Part shown: positions 9,428 to 18,584 of the stretch, one piece after another
Layout: each line of letters opens with the position of its first letter
How positions within the stretch are numbered: the stretch's first letter is position 1
Source of the DNA: Clostridia bacterium
Lineage (GTDB): Bacteria; Bacillota; DSM-521; Neomoorellales; Neomoorellaceae
Reading direction: 5' to 3'
Assembly (NCBI GenBank): GCA_030154265.1
Contig: JASKKH010000006.1
Location: forward strand, 1-64,000
Length of the DNA stretch: 64,000 bases
Notes under the pieces: model-generated
What the model saw: only the letters and a program-made list of their open reading frames with translations
Told to the model about the DNA's origin: nothing
Databases searched by the model: none
Translations under genes and position numbers: made by a program

Positions 9428-10273
9428 TTACACCTCCAAAACCAGATTATCAATTAAACGAGTACTTCCTACCCAAACTGCTAAAGCCAATAATATCTTA
9501 CCATTTATCTCATCCAAGGGTTGTAAAGTTTCAGCATTATTTATAGCTATATAGTCAATCTTTGTCTCAGGATGAGCTAAAATCTCTTTAGACATGGCTT
9601 CCTTTACAACTTCTACTTGACGTTCCCCTGAGTGAATAAGTTCTTCCCCAAGTTTTAACGCTCGGTAAAGAGACCTTGCGCTTTGACGCTGCTCTGGACT
9701 TAGATATTTATTACGGGAACTTAAAGCTAACCCATCCTCCTCACGATAGGTTGGAACCGTAACAATTTCTATTGGAAAATTCAAATCTTCTACCATGCGT
9801 TTAATAACTGTTGCCTGTTGATAGTCCTTAAGACCAAAATAAGCGCGGTCAGGCTGAACAATATTGAAAAGTTTACTTACTACTGTAGTCACTCCACGGA
9901 AATGTCCTGGTCTTGAAGCTCCACAAAGAACCTCCGTTAAAACCTCTACGTGAACATAAGTAGCAAAATTAGAAGGATACATTTCTTCTGCCGAAGGGAA
10001 GAATATTGCATCAACCCTGGCTCCTTCAGCAAGCTTCTTATCTCTTTCTAAGTCCCTTGGATAACGTTCAAGGTCCTCGTTGGGTCCAAACTGTGTGGGG
10101 TTAACAAAAATACTCATAATAACTATATCATTTTGAGCTCTGGCCTTTCTCGCCAGACTTAAATGCCCTTCATGTAAATAACCCATAGTTGGTACTAAGC
10201 CAATACTTTTGCCTTCTTTTTTAGCTTGAGATACATAATTACGAACAGCCACAATATTCTTTAGTAATTCCAT
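9428..10273 (-). CDS. panC: Pantothenate synthetase
   Basis: Joins pantoate and beta-alanine with ATP. The 281 residues show the HxGH signature in [40 protein letters not shown], and the KMSKS-like region [10 protein letters not shown]. Length is standard. It sits between the DUF2520 protein (probable ketopantoate reductase) and panD, with short gaps that imply one transcript. Confidence 0.97.
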   Translation of the reverse strand: MELLKNIVAVRNYVSQAKKEGKSIGLVPTMGYLHEGHLSLARKARAQNDIVIMSIFVNPTQFGPNEDLERYPRDLERDKKLAEGARVDAIFFPSAEEMYPSNFATYVHVEVLTEVLCGASRPGHFRGVTTVVSKLFNIVQPDRAYFGLKDYQQATVIKRMVEDLNFPIEIVTVPTYREEDGLALSSRNKYLSPEQRQSARSLYRALKLGEELIHSGERQVEVVKEAMSKEILAHPETKIDYIAINNAETLQPLDEINGKILLALAVWVGSTRLIDNLVLEV

Positions 10274-10329
10274 TATTGTTACCCCTTAATCTGTTTAACT
10301 TAAAGTTTTCCTCTTTATTTCAAAAGAAT

Positions 10330-11196
10330 TTAATTTCTATCTAAGAGCTGAAGTAATTGTGCTTCAACTTCAGAGTCAATAGTTCCTTTTCTACTAGCTA
10401 AGTTAACAGTGTACTGCCCTAACACCTGGTAAAATTCCTTTAAATCAGGAACCTGCTCGTCCATTACTTTTAAGTGTTGTTTTATTGTATCAGTATCTCC
10501 CCTACTGATAGGACCGGTAAGAGCTTCAACTGTGCCTTTTTTCTTGATATTGTTCAATGTACCATCGAGCAAAGGACTTAATGCTTGTACAAACATATCA
10601 GGTTCCATACCAGTTACTTGCATCATTTTATAGCTTAAATCCACTAAACTCACCAAGTAGTTAGAAGCAACACATGCAGCAGCATGGTAAAGGGGTTTTT
10701 CCTCCTTTTTAATGATAAAGTACTTTCCCCCAAGCTCATTAACCAGTTTCTTCCCCAAATCAAGTGCTTTTGAGTCACCTTCCAGGCTAAAAACTGAACC
10801 CGGTATGTTTTCTACAGCTTGCTCAGCATCTGCACAAGACTGAAGCGGATGCATTGATAAAACCATAGCACCGGCTTTTTTTGCTGGGCTTAAAACAGCG
10901 GATGTCAATGAACCACTCATGTGAATAACTGTTTGCCCTGGATAAAAACCATTATGTTCAGCCACCTTAGCTGTAACTGGGCCAATAGAGGTATCGTTAG
11001 TTGTAATAAACACTAAATCTGCTTCTTGGGTCAATTGCTCCAGTTTCTCAAAAGCTAAGCATCCTAATTTTGTTGCTGCACGTTGGGCTGATGCTAAAGT
11101 GCGGTTTGCCACACCAACAATTTCATACCCTTGTCGTTTCAATAATATACCCATGCCTGTACCCACAGCACCAGCACCAATGATGCCAACTTTCAT
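10330..11196 (-). CDS. panG: Rossmann/DUF2520 protein, probable ketopantoate reductase PanG
   Basis: A 288-residue 6-phosphogluconate-dehydrogenase-like protein. The N-terminal dinucleotide motif GIIGAGAVGTGMG is followed by VGVANRT and, after about residue 130, by the all-helical DUF2520 domain. Proteins of this type were described as PanG, an alternative ketopantoate reductase used where PanE and IlvC do not supply the activity; I rely on memory for this. Position directly before panC and panD, with panB elsewhere in the window and no panE seen, fits that job. A good AGGAGG site precedes the ATG. A generic label would be NADP oxidoreductase. The assignment is inference from family and context. 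Confidence 0.65.
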   Translation of the reverse strand: MKVGIIGAGAVGTGMGILLKRQGYEIVGVANRTLASAQRAATKLGCLAFEKLEQLTQEADLVFITTNDTSIGPVTAKVAEHNGFYPGQTVIHMSGSLTSAVLSPAKKAGAMVLSMHPLQSCADAEQAVENIPGSVFSLEGDSKALDLGKKLVNELGGKYFIIKKEEKPLYHAAACVASNYLVSLVDLSYKMMQVTGMEPDMFVQALSPLLDGTLNNIKKKGTVEALTGPISRGDTDTIKQHLKVMDEQVPDLKEFYQVLGQYTVNLASRKGTIDSEVEAQLLQLLDRN

Positions 11197-11220
11197 AAAT
11201 ACTTCCTCCTATAAAAACAA

Positions 11221-11250
11221 AAAACTACCGACAGGTTTGCCGGAAGTTTT
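11221..11250 (-). terminator. Terminator hairpin in the panG leader
   Basis: On the minus strand AAAACT-CCG pairs with CGG-AGTTTT with one A/A mismatch, followed by a run of T. It lies downstream of folK and only about 25 bases before the panG ribosome site, so it may end the folK transcript or act as an attenuator for the pan operon. The preceding 100 bases contain GC-rich complementary stretches; see findings. Confidence 0.6.
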
Positions 11251-11357
11251 TATTTCCCCCTGCTAACCCGTCCCGGTCTCTTGGATCCGTGCGGTATTTG
11301 TTTAAAAAACTTACTTAAGAGTGCACTCCAAGATAATTGGTAGCGCCAGATGTTATT

Positions 11358-11885
11358 TTAACATCTCTTCCTGTCATATGACAATATTTCTTGTCCTGAA
11401 AATTTGTTTTTGGCCGCCTCAATTGCCAATTCCCCATTTGGCAAAACAAGTTTAGGCGCTATTTCCGCCAAAGGAACTATTACAAAAGCCCTTTCTAGCA
11501 TCCGTGGATGCGGAATCTTCAGATCAGGTTCATCAATATTCAAATCCTCGTAAAGTAAAATATCAATATCTATTATTCTAGGGCCCCATTTCTCTCTGCG
11601 AACACGCCCAAGTTTATTTTCAATGGATAAAACGACTTGTAACAATTTCCTAACAGGTAAAATAGTCTTTATACATACAACTCTGTTTAAAAACCACCCT
11701 TGATCCGTTTTACCAACAGGAGAAGTTTCATACCAAGACGAACAACGTTCAATTATAATATCTTCAGATTGAAGGAGTTCTAGTGCCTTTTTTAAATTCA
11801 GTTCACGATCCCCCATGTTAGAACCCAAACTAAGGTATGCTGTTTTTAAATCACTATTATTCCCTTGCACATAAATCATCCCCAA
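11358..11885 (-). CDS. folK: HPPK, 2-amino-4-hydroxy-6-hydroxymethyl-dihydropteridine pyrophosphokinase
   Basis: Pyrophosphorylates the pterin before dihydropteroate synthase acts. The core begins at AYLSLGSNMGDRELNL, followed by WGPRIIDIDILLYEDL and IPHPRMLERAFVIVPL, the usual ATP and pterin contacts. At 175 residues it has a short N-terminal extension. The true start may be the ATG two codons inside the TTG-initiated frame; no strong ribosome site is visible for either. It starts almost at the DUF763 stop codon. folP lies far away at 30178 and folB was not found, so the Bacillus folP-folB-folK block is split here. Confidence 0.94.
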   Translation of the reverse strand: MGMIYVQGNNSDLKTAYLSLGSNMGDRELNLKKALELLQSEDIIIERCSSWYETSPVGKTDQGWFLNRVVCIKTILPVRKLLQVVLSIENKLGRVRREKWGPRIIDIDILLYEDLNIDEPDLKIPHPRMLERAFVIVPLAEIAPKLVLPNGELAIEAAKNKFSGQEILSYDRKRC

Positions 11886-11886
11886 A

Positions 11887-12996
11887 TTATAACTTCACTG
11901 TACCTAATTGAGCATTTTTAACCATTTGACTCAAACGTTTTAGAGCTTTATGTTTATCCAGCTGACCAATTTTAGCTGCGGCAATAGATTTTTCTAAAAC
12001 ATTTATAGAATGGTCATATACTTTACGGTTTACTGGATATGGGTGACCATCCTTGCCTCCATGGCTAAAACTATACCTGACAGGATCCCGAAAACTTGCT
12101 GGAGCCCCAAAGGCTACCTCAGCTACCATAGCTAGCGCACGAATAGTTTTGGGACCAACACCTTCAATATTTAAAACGGAAGCAAAATCCCTGGGTTCAG
12201 CTGCATATACCTTAAGTAAAACTTTATTAAGATAGTTTGCCCGAGGTACATCATGTCGCCAAGGCAAAGCCAAAGAAGGTAACTTTTTTTCAACAATATT
12301 ATTAAATTCCGCTACTACTTTTTCCGGAGTTTCTCCAACTAAGTCAGTTATTACCTGTCGTGAATCTTTACTTTCCTTAGCAACCATATTCAAAACTGTA
12401 CCTTGAGAGTCACAACAAACAGCAGCATGTGGTTCACAAACAAAATCCTTAACCCCTTCACTTAACCAATGATAACGACGGGCAAGACGACTGGTTCCAT
12501 TCATTCCCTGTTGAATTACAGCCCACTGACCTTTAAAAGTAAACATAAAAACATGATGGTAGAGCTGATAACCGTCTTGTAAGGCAGTATTATCTATTTT
12601 TGCTGACATCCTGCTGGCATAAACTAAATCCTCGGGGTTTAAAGTAGTTAAGGCCAATCTATCTGTTGCCTTTTCTATCTCTACTGGCGTATTCCGTGAA
12701 GTACGCCCCTTACCCCCTGCAATTACCAAACCAAGGTCTTTTTCACGTCCTTTTAAACCCTCTTTAATTGCACCGCAAAGTGTTGTTGTTAGGCCGGATG
12801 AGTGCCAATCAAAACCCAAAACACAACCGAAAGATTGAAACCAATAGGGGTCACTGAACCTATTTAAAACTTCCTCAGGCCCAAATTCTTGAACGATAAC
12901 CTCAATAATCGCCGGTCCTAAACGACGCATACGATCAAACAACCATGGAGGACAATGGCCTCCATGAAGGGGAAGACTGGCTGTCCCTGTTCTCAT
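11887..12996 (-). CDS. DUF763 family protein with helix-hairpin-helix motif
   Basis: A protein of about 369 residues belonging to DUF763, a family common in archaea and scattered in thermophilic or anaerobic bacteria. The N-terminal block TGTASLPLHGGHCPPWLF is characteristic. Near residue 275, NIEGVGPKTIRALAMVAE looks like a helix-hairpin-helix, so nucleic acid binding is plausible. It lies between a macro-domain gene and folK on the same strand. ATG at 12996 is chosen with AAGGG ten bases upstream. No activity is known to me. Confidence 0.7.
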   Translation of the reverse strand: MRTGTASLPLHGGHCPPWLFDRMRRLGPAIIEVIVQEFGPEEVLNRFSDPYWFQSFGCVLGFDWHSSGLTTTLCGAIKEGLKGREKDLGLVIAGGKGRTSRNTPVEIEKATDRLALTTLNPEDLVYASRMSAKIDNTALQDGYQLYHHVFMFTFKGQWAVIQQGMNGTSRLARRYHWLSEGVKDFVCEPHAAVCCDSQGTVLNMVAKESKDSRQVITDLVGETPEKVVAEFNNIVEKKLPSLALPWRHDVPRANYLNKVLLKVYAAEPRDFASVLNIEGVGPKTIRALAMVAEVAFGAPASFRDPVRYSFSHGGKDGHPYPVNRKVYDHSINVLEKSIAAAKIGQLDKHKALKRLSQMVKNAQLGTVKL

Positions 12997-13022
12997 CAAA
13001 AATCATCCCTTTAAATTTTTAT

Positions 13023-13586
13023 CTAAAAAGATTGTTCTTTTTCTAATAAATTCATAAGAGCTTTTTTATAAATTTCAAGAATAGAAGTAGTATAAAGAAC
13101 TATACGTACTTCATTAAAAGAGCTCGGATTTTGAAGCAAAAAAGTCTTTATTGTATCAAGGGCAATACGGGCAGCTCTTTCTAAAGGAAAACGATATGCC
13201 CCCGTACTTATTGAAGGAAAAGCAATACTCTTGATTTTATTTTTCTGGGCAATTTTTAAACTATTATAATAAGCATCACTTAACAGCTTATCTTCTCCTT
13301 GATCGCCACTACGCCATATAGGTCCAACCGTATGAACTACATAGCACGTAGGTAATAACCCCCCGGTAGTAATTACGGCTTGTCCTGTAGGACAACCACC
13401 CTGTTCTTCGCGAATACGCCTGCATTCTTCAGCAATAGCTGGACCACCAACGCGGTGAATTGCCCCATCAACGCCGCTCCCACCCCAAAGGCCTGTGTTA
13501 GCGGCGTTAACAATTGCTTCAACTTTTTGGGTTGTAATATCACCTTTGAGAAGTTTCAACTTCGTACCAGCAATGGTTACTTCCAT
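13023..13586 (-). CDS. Macro domain protein, ADP-ribose hydrolase-like
   Basis: A 187-residue single macro domain of the YmdB/MacroD type that binds ADP-ribose and removes O-acetyl-ADP-ribose or protein ADP-ribosylation. Visible motifs are IVNAANTGLWGGSGVDGAI (about residues 24-42), GQAVITTGG, VHTVGPIW and SIAFPSISTGAYRFP. The ATG at 13586 has AAAGGTGGG six bases upstream. It lies after the dnaB terminator, so it probably has its own promoter. The exact substrate cannot be told from sequence. Confidence 0.85.
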   Translation of the reverse strand: MEVTIAGTKLKLLKGDITTQKVEAIVNAANTGLWGGSGVDGAIHRVGGPAIAEECRRIREEQGGCPTGQAVITTGGLLPTCYVVHTVGPIWRSGDQGEDKLLSDAYYNSLKIAQKNKIKSIAFPSISTGAYRFPLERAARIALDTIKTFLLQNPSSFNEVRIVLYTTSILEIYKKALMNLLEKEQSF

Positions 13587-13675
13587 CCACAACCCACCTT
13601 TTATCTAAATATAATATATTTATACCATATTCTAGAATATTTGCTTAAACATACTTTAAAGCCATAAAAATAAAG

Positions 13676-13697
13676 TAGCCGGTTGAAACACCGGCTA
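13676..13697 (-). terminator. Terminator of the rpsF-dnaB operon
   Basis: TAGCCGGT and ACCGGCTA pair perfectly around a six-base loop, followed on the minus strand by a T-rich tract. It lies about 30 bases after the dnaB stop. Confidence 0.8.
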
Positions 13698-13725
13698 TTT
13701 TAAAATAAACAGATTTTATTATAAC

Positions 13726-15060
13726 TTACTCAGATTTTTCAGAAGCTAATTCAACAAATTTTGTATATTCGGGTAAGAAAGCCATTTCCACAGTGCCAAC
13801 AGGACCATTGCGGTGTTTAGCAACAATAACCTCAGCGATTCCTTTTTTTTCTGTATCAGGGTCATAATATTGGGGACGATAAAGAAAAAGTATTACATCA
13901 GCATCTGCCTCGATAGCACCACTCTCTAAAAGGTCTGCCATAACTGGTTTTTTATCCTGACGTTGTTCAACACCACGATTTAACTGAGATAAAACAACCA
14001 CAGGAACATTCAATTCCCGTGCTAAGGCTTTCATACTACGAGATATTAAAGCAATTTCCTGTTGTCGGCTATCTACTCTTCGGTGGGCTTGCATAAGTTG
14101 TAAATAATCCACAATTACTATTCCAAGGCCGTTTTCCGCCTGTAAACGTCTTGCTTTGGCTCTAATCTCCAAAGCCGATACAGCCGGAGTATCATCTATA
14201 TATATCGGAGCTTCACCAAGAACACCTGCAGCATTTACTAGACGAACCCAATCGTCTTCATCTAAGTATCCTGTACGCAGACGGTGCTGATCTACCATTG
14301 CTTCCGCAGCTAACATACGCTGAACCAATTGTTCCTTTGACATTTCTAAACTAAAAATTGCTACCGGTATATTATTTTTTACAGCCACTCGCTGAGCTAT
14401 ATTTAGGCAAAATGATGTTTTTCCCATACCAGGGCGGGCAGCACAAATAATTAAATCCGAAGGTTGAAGCCCTGAAAGAAGACGATCCAAGTCTTTAAAA
14501 GTTGGTACACCAGTTACTTCTCCCTTATGGGCACTAAGTCGTTCTAACTGTTCAAATGTTTTTAACAATACGTCCTTTACCTTTATAAAACCACTTTGCC
14601 GTCGTCTTTCTGCAATCTCGAAAACTAATCTTTCAGCTTCATCAAGTATTTGTTTGACGCTGCCTTCTTCATTATAAGCCAATTCGGTTATTTTAGCTGC
14701 TGCCTGCATCAAACTTCTTAGAGTAGCTTTTTCGGTAACTACACGTGCATAATAAGAAGCATTGGCTGCGCTTGGAACACTACTGGTTAAGGAAGTTAAA
14801 TAAGCAGCCCCACCAACTACTTCAAGTTCTCCCTTTCTTCTTAATTCTTCGGTGACAGTCAATAGGTCAACAGCTTCATTTAGCTCATTAAGGTGAAGAA
14901 TTGCTTTATAAATAAGACGGTGGGCTTCTTTGTAAAAATCTTCTACTTTTAAGATTTCTAAAACAGAAACCAGGGCTTCACTATCCAACATAATAGCGCC
15001 AAGGACAGATTGTTCGGCCTCAACACTGTGTGGAGGTACCTTCCCAAATTCTTTATCCAT
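13726..15060 (-). CDS. dnaB: Replicative DNA helicase DnaB (DnaC of Bacillus)
   Basis: Hexameric helicase that unwinds DNA at the fork and recruits primase. At 444 residues it has the N-terminal primase-interacting domain (SVEAEQSVLGAIMLDSEAL at about 7-25) and the RecA-like C-terminal ATPase with Walker A ARPGMGKTSF (about 210), Walker B VIVDYLQLM and the SRSMKALARELNVPVVVLSQ region. No intein is present. It ends the rpsF operon, seven bases after lonC, as rplI-dnaC do in Bacillus. Confidence 0.97.
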   Translation of the reverse strand: MDKEFGKVPPHSVEAEQSVLGAIMLDSEALVSVLEILKVEDFYKEAHRLIYKAILHLNELNEAVDLLTVTEELRRKGELEVVGGAAYLTSLTSSVPSAANASYYARVVTEKATLRSLMQAAAKITELAYNEEGSVKQILDEAERLVFEIAERRRQSGFIKVKDVLLKTFEQLERLSAHKGEVTGVPTFKDLDRLLSGLQPSDLIICAARPGMGKTSFCLNIAQRVAVKNNIPVAIFSLEMSKEQLVQRMLAAEAMVDQHRLRTGYLDEDDWVRLVNAAGVLGEAPIYIDDTPAVSALEIRAKARRLQAENGLGIVIVDYLQLMQAHRRVDSRQQEIALISRSMKALARELNVPVVVLSQLNRGVEQRQDKKPVMADLLESGAIEADADVILFLYRPQYYDPDTEKKGIAEVIVAKHRNGPVGTVEMAFLPEYTKFVELASEKSE

Positions 15061-15066
15061 AATAAA

Positions 15067-17025
15067 TTAGGCTCCTACACTAGGTTTGTAACCATGACCT
15101 TCGATAGGTTCAACCAACAAGTACTCTAAAGCCTCCGCAACTGTTTCTATGGGTTTAACCTCAATGCCTTTCATTCCTTCTGGTACTTCAGCCGCATTTT
15201 CCTTGGGAATTAAAACCATCTTCATACCCGCTTGTTTTGCACCATATATTTTCTCCAACACTCCTCCAACTGGTTTAACTTTACCTTGAATAGATATTTC
15301 CCCTGTAACTGCAACATTTTGAAGTACAGGTCGCCCTTGAACAGCACTAATAATAGCTATCGTAATAGCTAAACCAGCAGAAGGGCCATCAATATTGGCT
15401 CCCCCTACAATATTGACATGAACATCATAATCAGCTAAATCCTCACCTGTCAGAAGACGGAAAACTGCTGTTGCATTAAAAACAGAATCTCGAGCCATAC
15501 TACCAGCAGTTTCGTTAAAACGGATATTTCCTTTACCGGGCTCTCTTGCAGGGAAGGCCATAGCCTCTACCTCTAAGACAGAGCCTACAAAACCTGAAAC
15601 AGCTAATCCCATTACTCTACCGACTTCTGGTTTTTTCTTCGCTTTAACAGTAACATAAGGTGTTAAACGAGCACATTGAATTACTTGTAAAACATGAGAA
15701 ACAGTAATAAGTTTTTGCCTACGTCCTCTTTTCTTCTGCTGTTGGTAAAGACTTAAGCCAAAGGCTTCGGCTAAAATATTAACAGCTTTACGCCCCTCAA
15801 TTGTATATTCAGATATTATTTCTGGAACTGCAGGTTCTAATTTAACTCCTAACCTTTCAGCTGCTTCTTTAATAATAGTCTGGACATCATTTGGGGTAAG
15901 GGGGTCAAAAAACACTTCAGTACAACGTGAACGTAATGCTGGATTTATTTCATGAGGCTCTCTGGTAGTAGCCCCTATGAGAATAAAGTCAGCCGGAGCC
16001 CCTTCTTCAAATAATTTTTTAATATATTGAGGTATTGTTTCGTCATCAGGATCATAGTATGAAGAATCAAATTCTACTTTTTTATCTTCTAACACCTTAA
16101 GAAGTTTATTTAAAAGTAGCGGATCAACTTCTCCAATCTCATCAATAAATAGTACTCCACCATGGGCTTCTGAAACCAAACCTAATTTGGGCTCTGGAAT
16201 ACCACTTTCAGCTAAATCACGTTTAGCTCCTTGATAAATAGGATCATGAACCGAACCCAATAATGGGTTGGTTACTTCCCTGGGATCCCACCGCAAAGTG
16301 GTGCCATCAACCTCTACAAATGGTGACCGTTTATTAAATACGGAACTGCGGATTTTTTTAGCTTCTTCTAAAGCCAAACGAGCAGCTGTCGTTTTTCCTA
16401 CTCCTGGTGGACCATAAATTATCATATGTTGAGGGAAAGGAGAAGCCAATTTAGAAAGTATGGCCTGTACTGCTGTACTTTGTCCAACAATATCTTCGAC
16501 TCTCTGTGGCCGCAATTCGTTTAAAGCATTACGTGACAAGTTAGTTTGAGACATTTTTTCCAAAATAGCCAGCTTTTTTAATGTTTGGGCATTCTCAGGG
16601 CCACTGTTTTCTTTTAGTACATGTCTTCTGATTTCTTGCATATACTCCTCATGGCGTTCCTGCATTTTCTCAGCTATTTTCTGCTCTAACTTTTCTTCAA
16701 CTGTCTTTCTAGCCACGAGGTCAGCTATTTCTTCTTGTATTGATTTCAAAATTTGCGGAATTTCGTCTTTATCTGGCACTTGATTAATAGTTGGGTCTTC
16801 ATAAACCAATTTCTCCAGAGCTAAAACTCTTTGAGCAATCTCTTCGGAACGTATTAAATCCAGAGCTTCCAGTTTACTAGCTTTTAAAACAACTTTATCA
16901 GTACCATGAAGATCACACAAAACTCCATAAAGAGCTTCAACCTGACGCTTCATTAAATCTACTTCATTAGATAATAATAATTTTCCGTTATCACCATTAA
17001 CCTCTTGTGCCGAGTTTTTTGCCAT
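15067..17025 (-). CDS. lonC: Lon-family ATP-dependent protease (LonC type)
   Basis: A 652-residue soluble protease with a coiled-coil N-terminal region (about 15-160), an AAA+ module and a C-terminal Lon protease domain. Walker A is GPPGVGKTT (about 205-213) and Walker B GGVLFIDEIGE. The catalytic dyad is Ser549 in DGPSAGLAI and Lys592 in VGGVLEK. Both ATPase motifs look intact, unlike some LonC proteins described as ATP-independent. The ATG at 17025 is chosen because AGGGGAG lies eight bases upstream; the longer frame starts inside rplI. It sits between rplI and dnaB, a place where Bacillus has no protease. No N-terminal membrane anchor is seen, which argues against LonB. Confidence 0.85.
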   Translation of the reverse strand: MAKNSAQEVNGDNGKLLLSNEVDLMKRQVEALYGVLCDLHGTDKVVLKASKLEALDLIRSEEIAQRVLALEKLVYEDPTINQVPDKDEIPQILKSIQEEIADLVARKTVEEKLEQKIAEKMQERHEEYMQEIRRHVLKENSGPENAQTLKKLAILEKMSQTNLSRNALNELRPQRVEDIVGQSTAVQAILSKLASPFPQHMIIYGPPGVGKTTAARLALEEAKKIRSSVFNKRSPFVEVDGTTLRWDPREVTNPLLGSVHDPIYQGAKRDLAESGIPEPKLGLVSEAHGGVLFIDEIGEVDPLLLNKLLKVLEDKKVEFDSSYYDPDDETIPQYIKKLFEEGAPADFILIGATTREPHEINPALRSRCTEVFFDPLTPNDVQTIIKEAAERLGVKLEPAVPEIISEYTIEGRKAVNILAEAFGLSLYQQQKKRGRRQKLITVSHVLQVIQCARLTPYVTVKAKKKPEVGRVMGLAVSGFVGSVLEVEAMAFPAREPGKGNIRFNETAGSMARDSVFNATAVFRLLTGEDLADYDVHVNIVGGANIDGPSAGLAITIAIISAVQGRPVLQNVAVTGEISIQGKVKPVGGVLEKIYGAKQAGMKMVLIPKENAAEVPEGMKGIEVKPIETVAEALEYLLVEPIEGHGYKPSVGA

Positions 17026-17029
17026 GGAT

Positions 17030-17482
17030 TTAACTCCCCTCTGCCACCACCTGTACAACAAGGCACACTTGAACGGTAGGATGTAATTTTACCATAACCT
17101 CATAACTACCTAGAGCCTTGATCGGATCCTTAACCTCTATTTTACGTCTATCAACCTCTATATGAAAAGTGTTTTTAATTTCCTTAGCTATTTCTTTGTT
17201 GGTAACAGAACCAAATAACTTACCTGCTTTACCAGCACGAGTAATAATCTTAATGGTTTTACCTTCTAATAATTCCGCCTGGCGTTTAGCCATTTCTAAT
17301 TCTTTCTGTTGTTTCTGTTCTTGACGTTTCTTTTGCTGATTTAACTCTTTGATACGGCCTTTTGTAGCCTCAATAGCCAATCCCTTTGGTATTAAATAGT
17401 TCCGTGCATGACCCTCTGCAACCTCTACAACTGCTCCCCTGTTACCAAGCTTTGGAACATCTTGGGTTAAAATTACTTTCAT
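17030..17482 (-). CDS. rplI: 50S ribosomal protein L9
   Basis: Elongated two-domain protein of the large subunit. The 150 residues match the family: N-terminal MKVILTQDVPKLGNRGAVVEV with AEGHARNYLIPKGLA, the long connecting helix rich in Lys, Gln and Glu (about 42-75), and the C-terminal domain. The ATG at 17482 is used rather than a GTG three codons earlier, since GGGGAG lies eight bases before the ATG. It overlaps neither neighbour but is only five bases from each, so it is deep inside the operon. Confidence 0.97.
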   Translation of the reverse strand: MKVILTQDVPKLGNRGAVVEVAEGHARNYLIPKGLAIEATKGRIKELNQQKKRQEQKQQKELEMAKRQAELLEGKTIKIITRAGKAGKLFGSVTNKEIAKEIKNTFHIEVDRRKIEVKDPIKALGSYEVMVKLHPTVQVCLVVQVVAEGS

Positions 17483-17487
17483 TCTAC

Positions 17488-18474
17488 TCACTCCCCTTGA
17501 TCTACTGATGGTTGATACCGTCTATAACTAAAAAATGGATCAAATAATCCAAAAATTATAAAGAAAATAATTGCAATTGGCAAATTTATTAGAGTAATAG
17601 CTATAAGACCCCATTTAAGTATGTTATTAAATTGAAAACGATATAATATATAACTTGTTGCTGCTAGACCATTGCCCACAAGTAAGGGAAGATAGATATA
17701 AAGAATATTTATACCTATTTTGCTAGCAAAGTCAAAACCGTAATAGTCTCCCAATTGCCATAAACCTAGTCCAGCTATAACACCCCAATTAGCAGACCAA
17801 GGCAATTGCCAAAAACGAAAAGGGGGTAATTCTCCTTTTCGAAGTTCCAATCGTTTCAAAACTTTTTCGGCTACTATATAATTTATGAATGCAGCAAAAA
17901 AAGAGGCCGAAATAAAAATACCCGGCATCAGTACTTTAACTAAATTAATGGTTTTTGCTAGTGTTATCTTAATTTCTTCCGCATTCATTCCCTGGCGAGC
18001 CATATGTTCTAGCATACCAGTTTGCTTATAGAATTCCAAAGTATAGTTAAACATTTCATCTAATTGCTGAAATATACCACCCATATGAATACCAGTTAGC
18101 ATAAAAATAATAATGAAACCAAATAATAAAGAAGTTAAGGAAACAATCGCTCCTATAACAACTTTTTGTCCGGGACGTGCATTAACTTTAAATAAATATC
18201 CATAAACCAAACCTAAAGACGCAAATTGAGAAAATAATAATAAAGCATTAACTGGCCCGGTAAAAAACGATATAACTAAGCCTGCAACAAGTGTAGCCAT
18301 TAATCCTACACGAAAATCTCTACGAACAATCAATACAATAATAGGTACTGTCCAAACAATACTAGTCAGTAATTGTAAGGGAGGAACAAAATATCCACTC
18401 AAAACTAATACTACCGTAAGGGCTGCGATAAGGGCCCCCTCGGCTAGGGCTGCTATTTTCCCTTTTGTCTGCAT
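17488..18474 (-). CDS. yybS: YybS family (DUF2232) membrane protein
   Basis: A 328-residue polytopic protein with about eight hydrophobic segments, beginning GALIAALTVVLVLSGYFVPP, as in the DUF2232/YybS family. Its function is unsettled; the fold resembles ECF-type substrate subunits. In Bacillus yybS precedes yybT (gdpP) and rplI; here yybT is absent and yybS abuts rplI directly. The longer frame would start at 18582, but ATG 18474 with AGGGTGG close upstream fits the family N terminus. Confidence 0.85.
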   Translation of the reverse strand: MQTKGKIAALAEGALIAALTVVLVLSGYFVPPLQLLTSIVWTVPIIVLIVRRDFRVGLMATLVAGLVISFFTGPVNALLLFSQFASLGLVYGYLFKVNARPGQKVVIGAIVSLTSLLFGFIIIFMLTGIHMGGIFQQLDEMFNYTLEFYKQTGMLEHMARQGMNAEEIKITLAKTINLVKVLMPGIFISASFFAAFINYIVAEKVLKRLELRKGELPPFRFWQLPWSANWGVIAGLGLWQLGDYYGFDFASKIGINILYIYLPLLVGNGLAATSYILYRFQFNNILKWGLIAITLINLPIAIIFFIIFGLFDPFFSYRRYQPSVDQGE

Positions 18475-18546
18475 ATTACCACCCTGGTCATAATACTTAA
18501 TTTTTAATCCGTCTAAAGTTCCTTGCCCTAAAAAAATAATACATAC

Positions 18547-18571
18547 AGAAAAGAGGGAGTTTACCTCCCTC
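18547..18571 (-). terminator. Terminator after rpsR
   Basis: GAGGGAG and CTCCCTC form a perfect seven-pair stem with a five-base loop, followed on the minus strand by TTTT. It separates rpsF-ssb-rpsR from yybS-rplI-lonC-dnaB, so the second half of the operon may be expressed at a lower, read-through level. Confidence 0.75.
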
Positions 18572-18584
18572 CCTTTACCCATTC

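Noticed and set aside
11250-11357. T-box, SAM, THF or FMN riboswitch before panG
   Set aside because: None of the conserved cores of these RNAs could be found; only a general structured leader is supported.
15067-17025. LonB membrane protease
   Set aside because: No N-terminal membrane helix is present and the place in the rplI-dnaB operon is not that of lonB.
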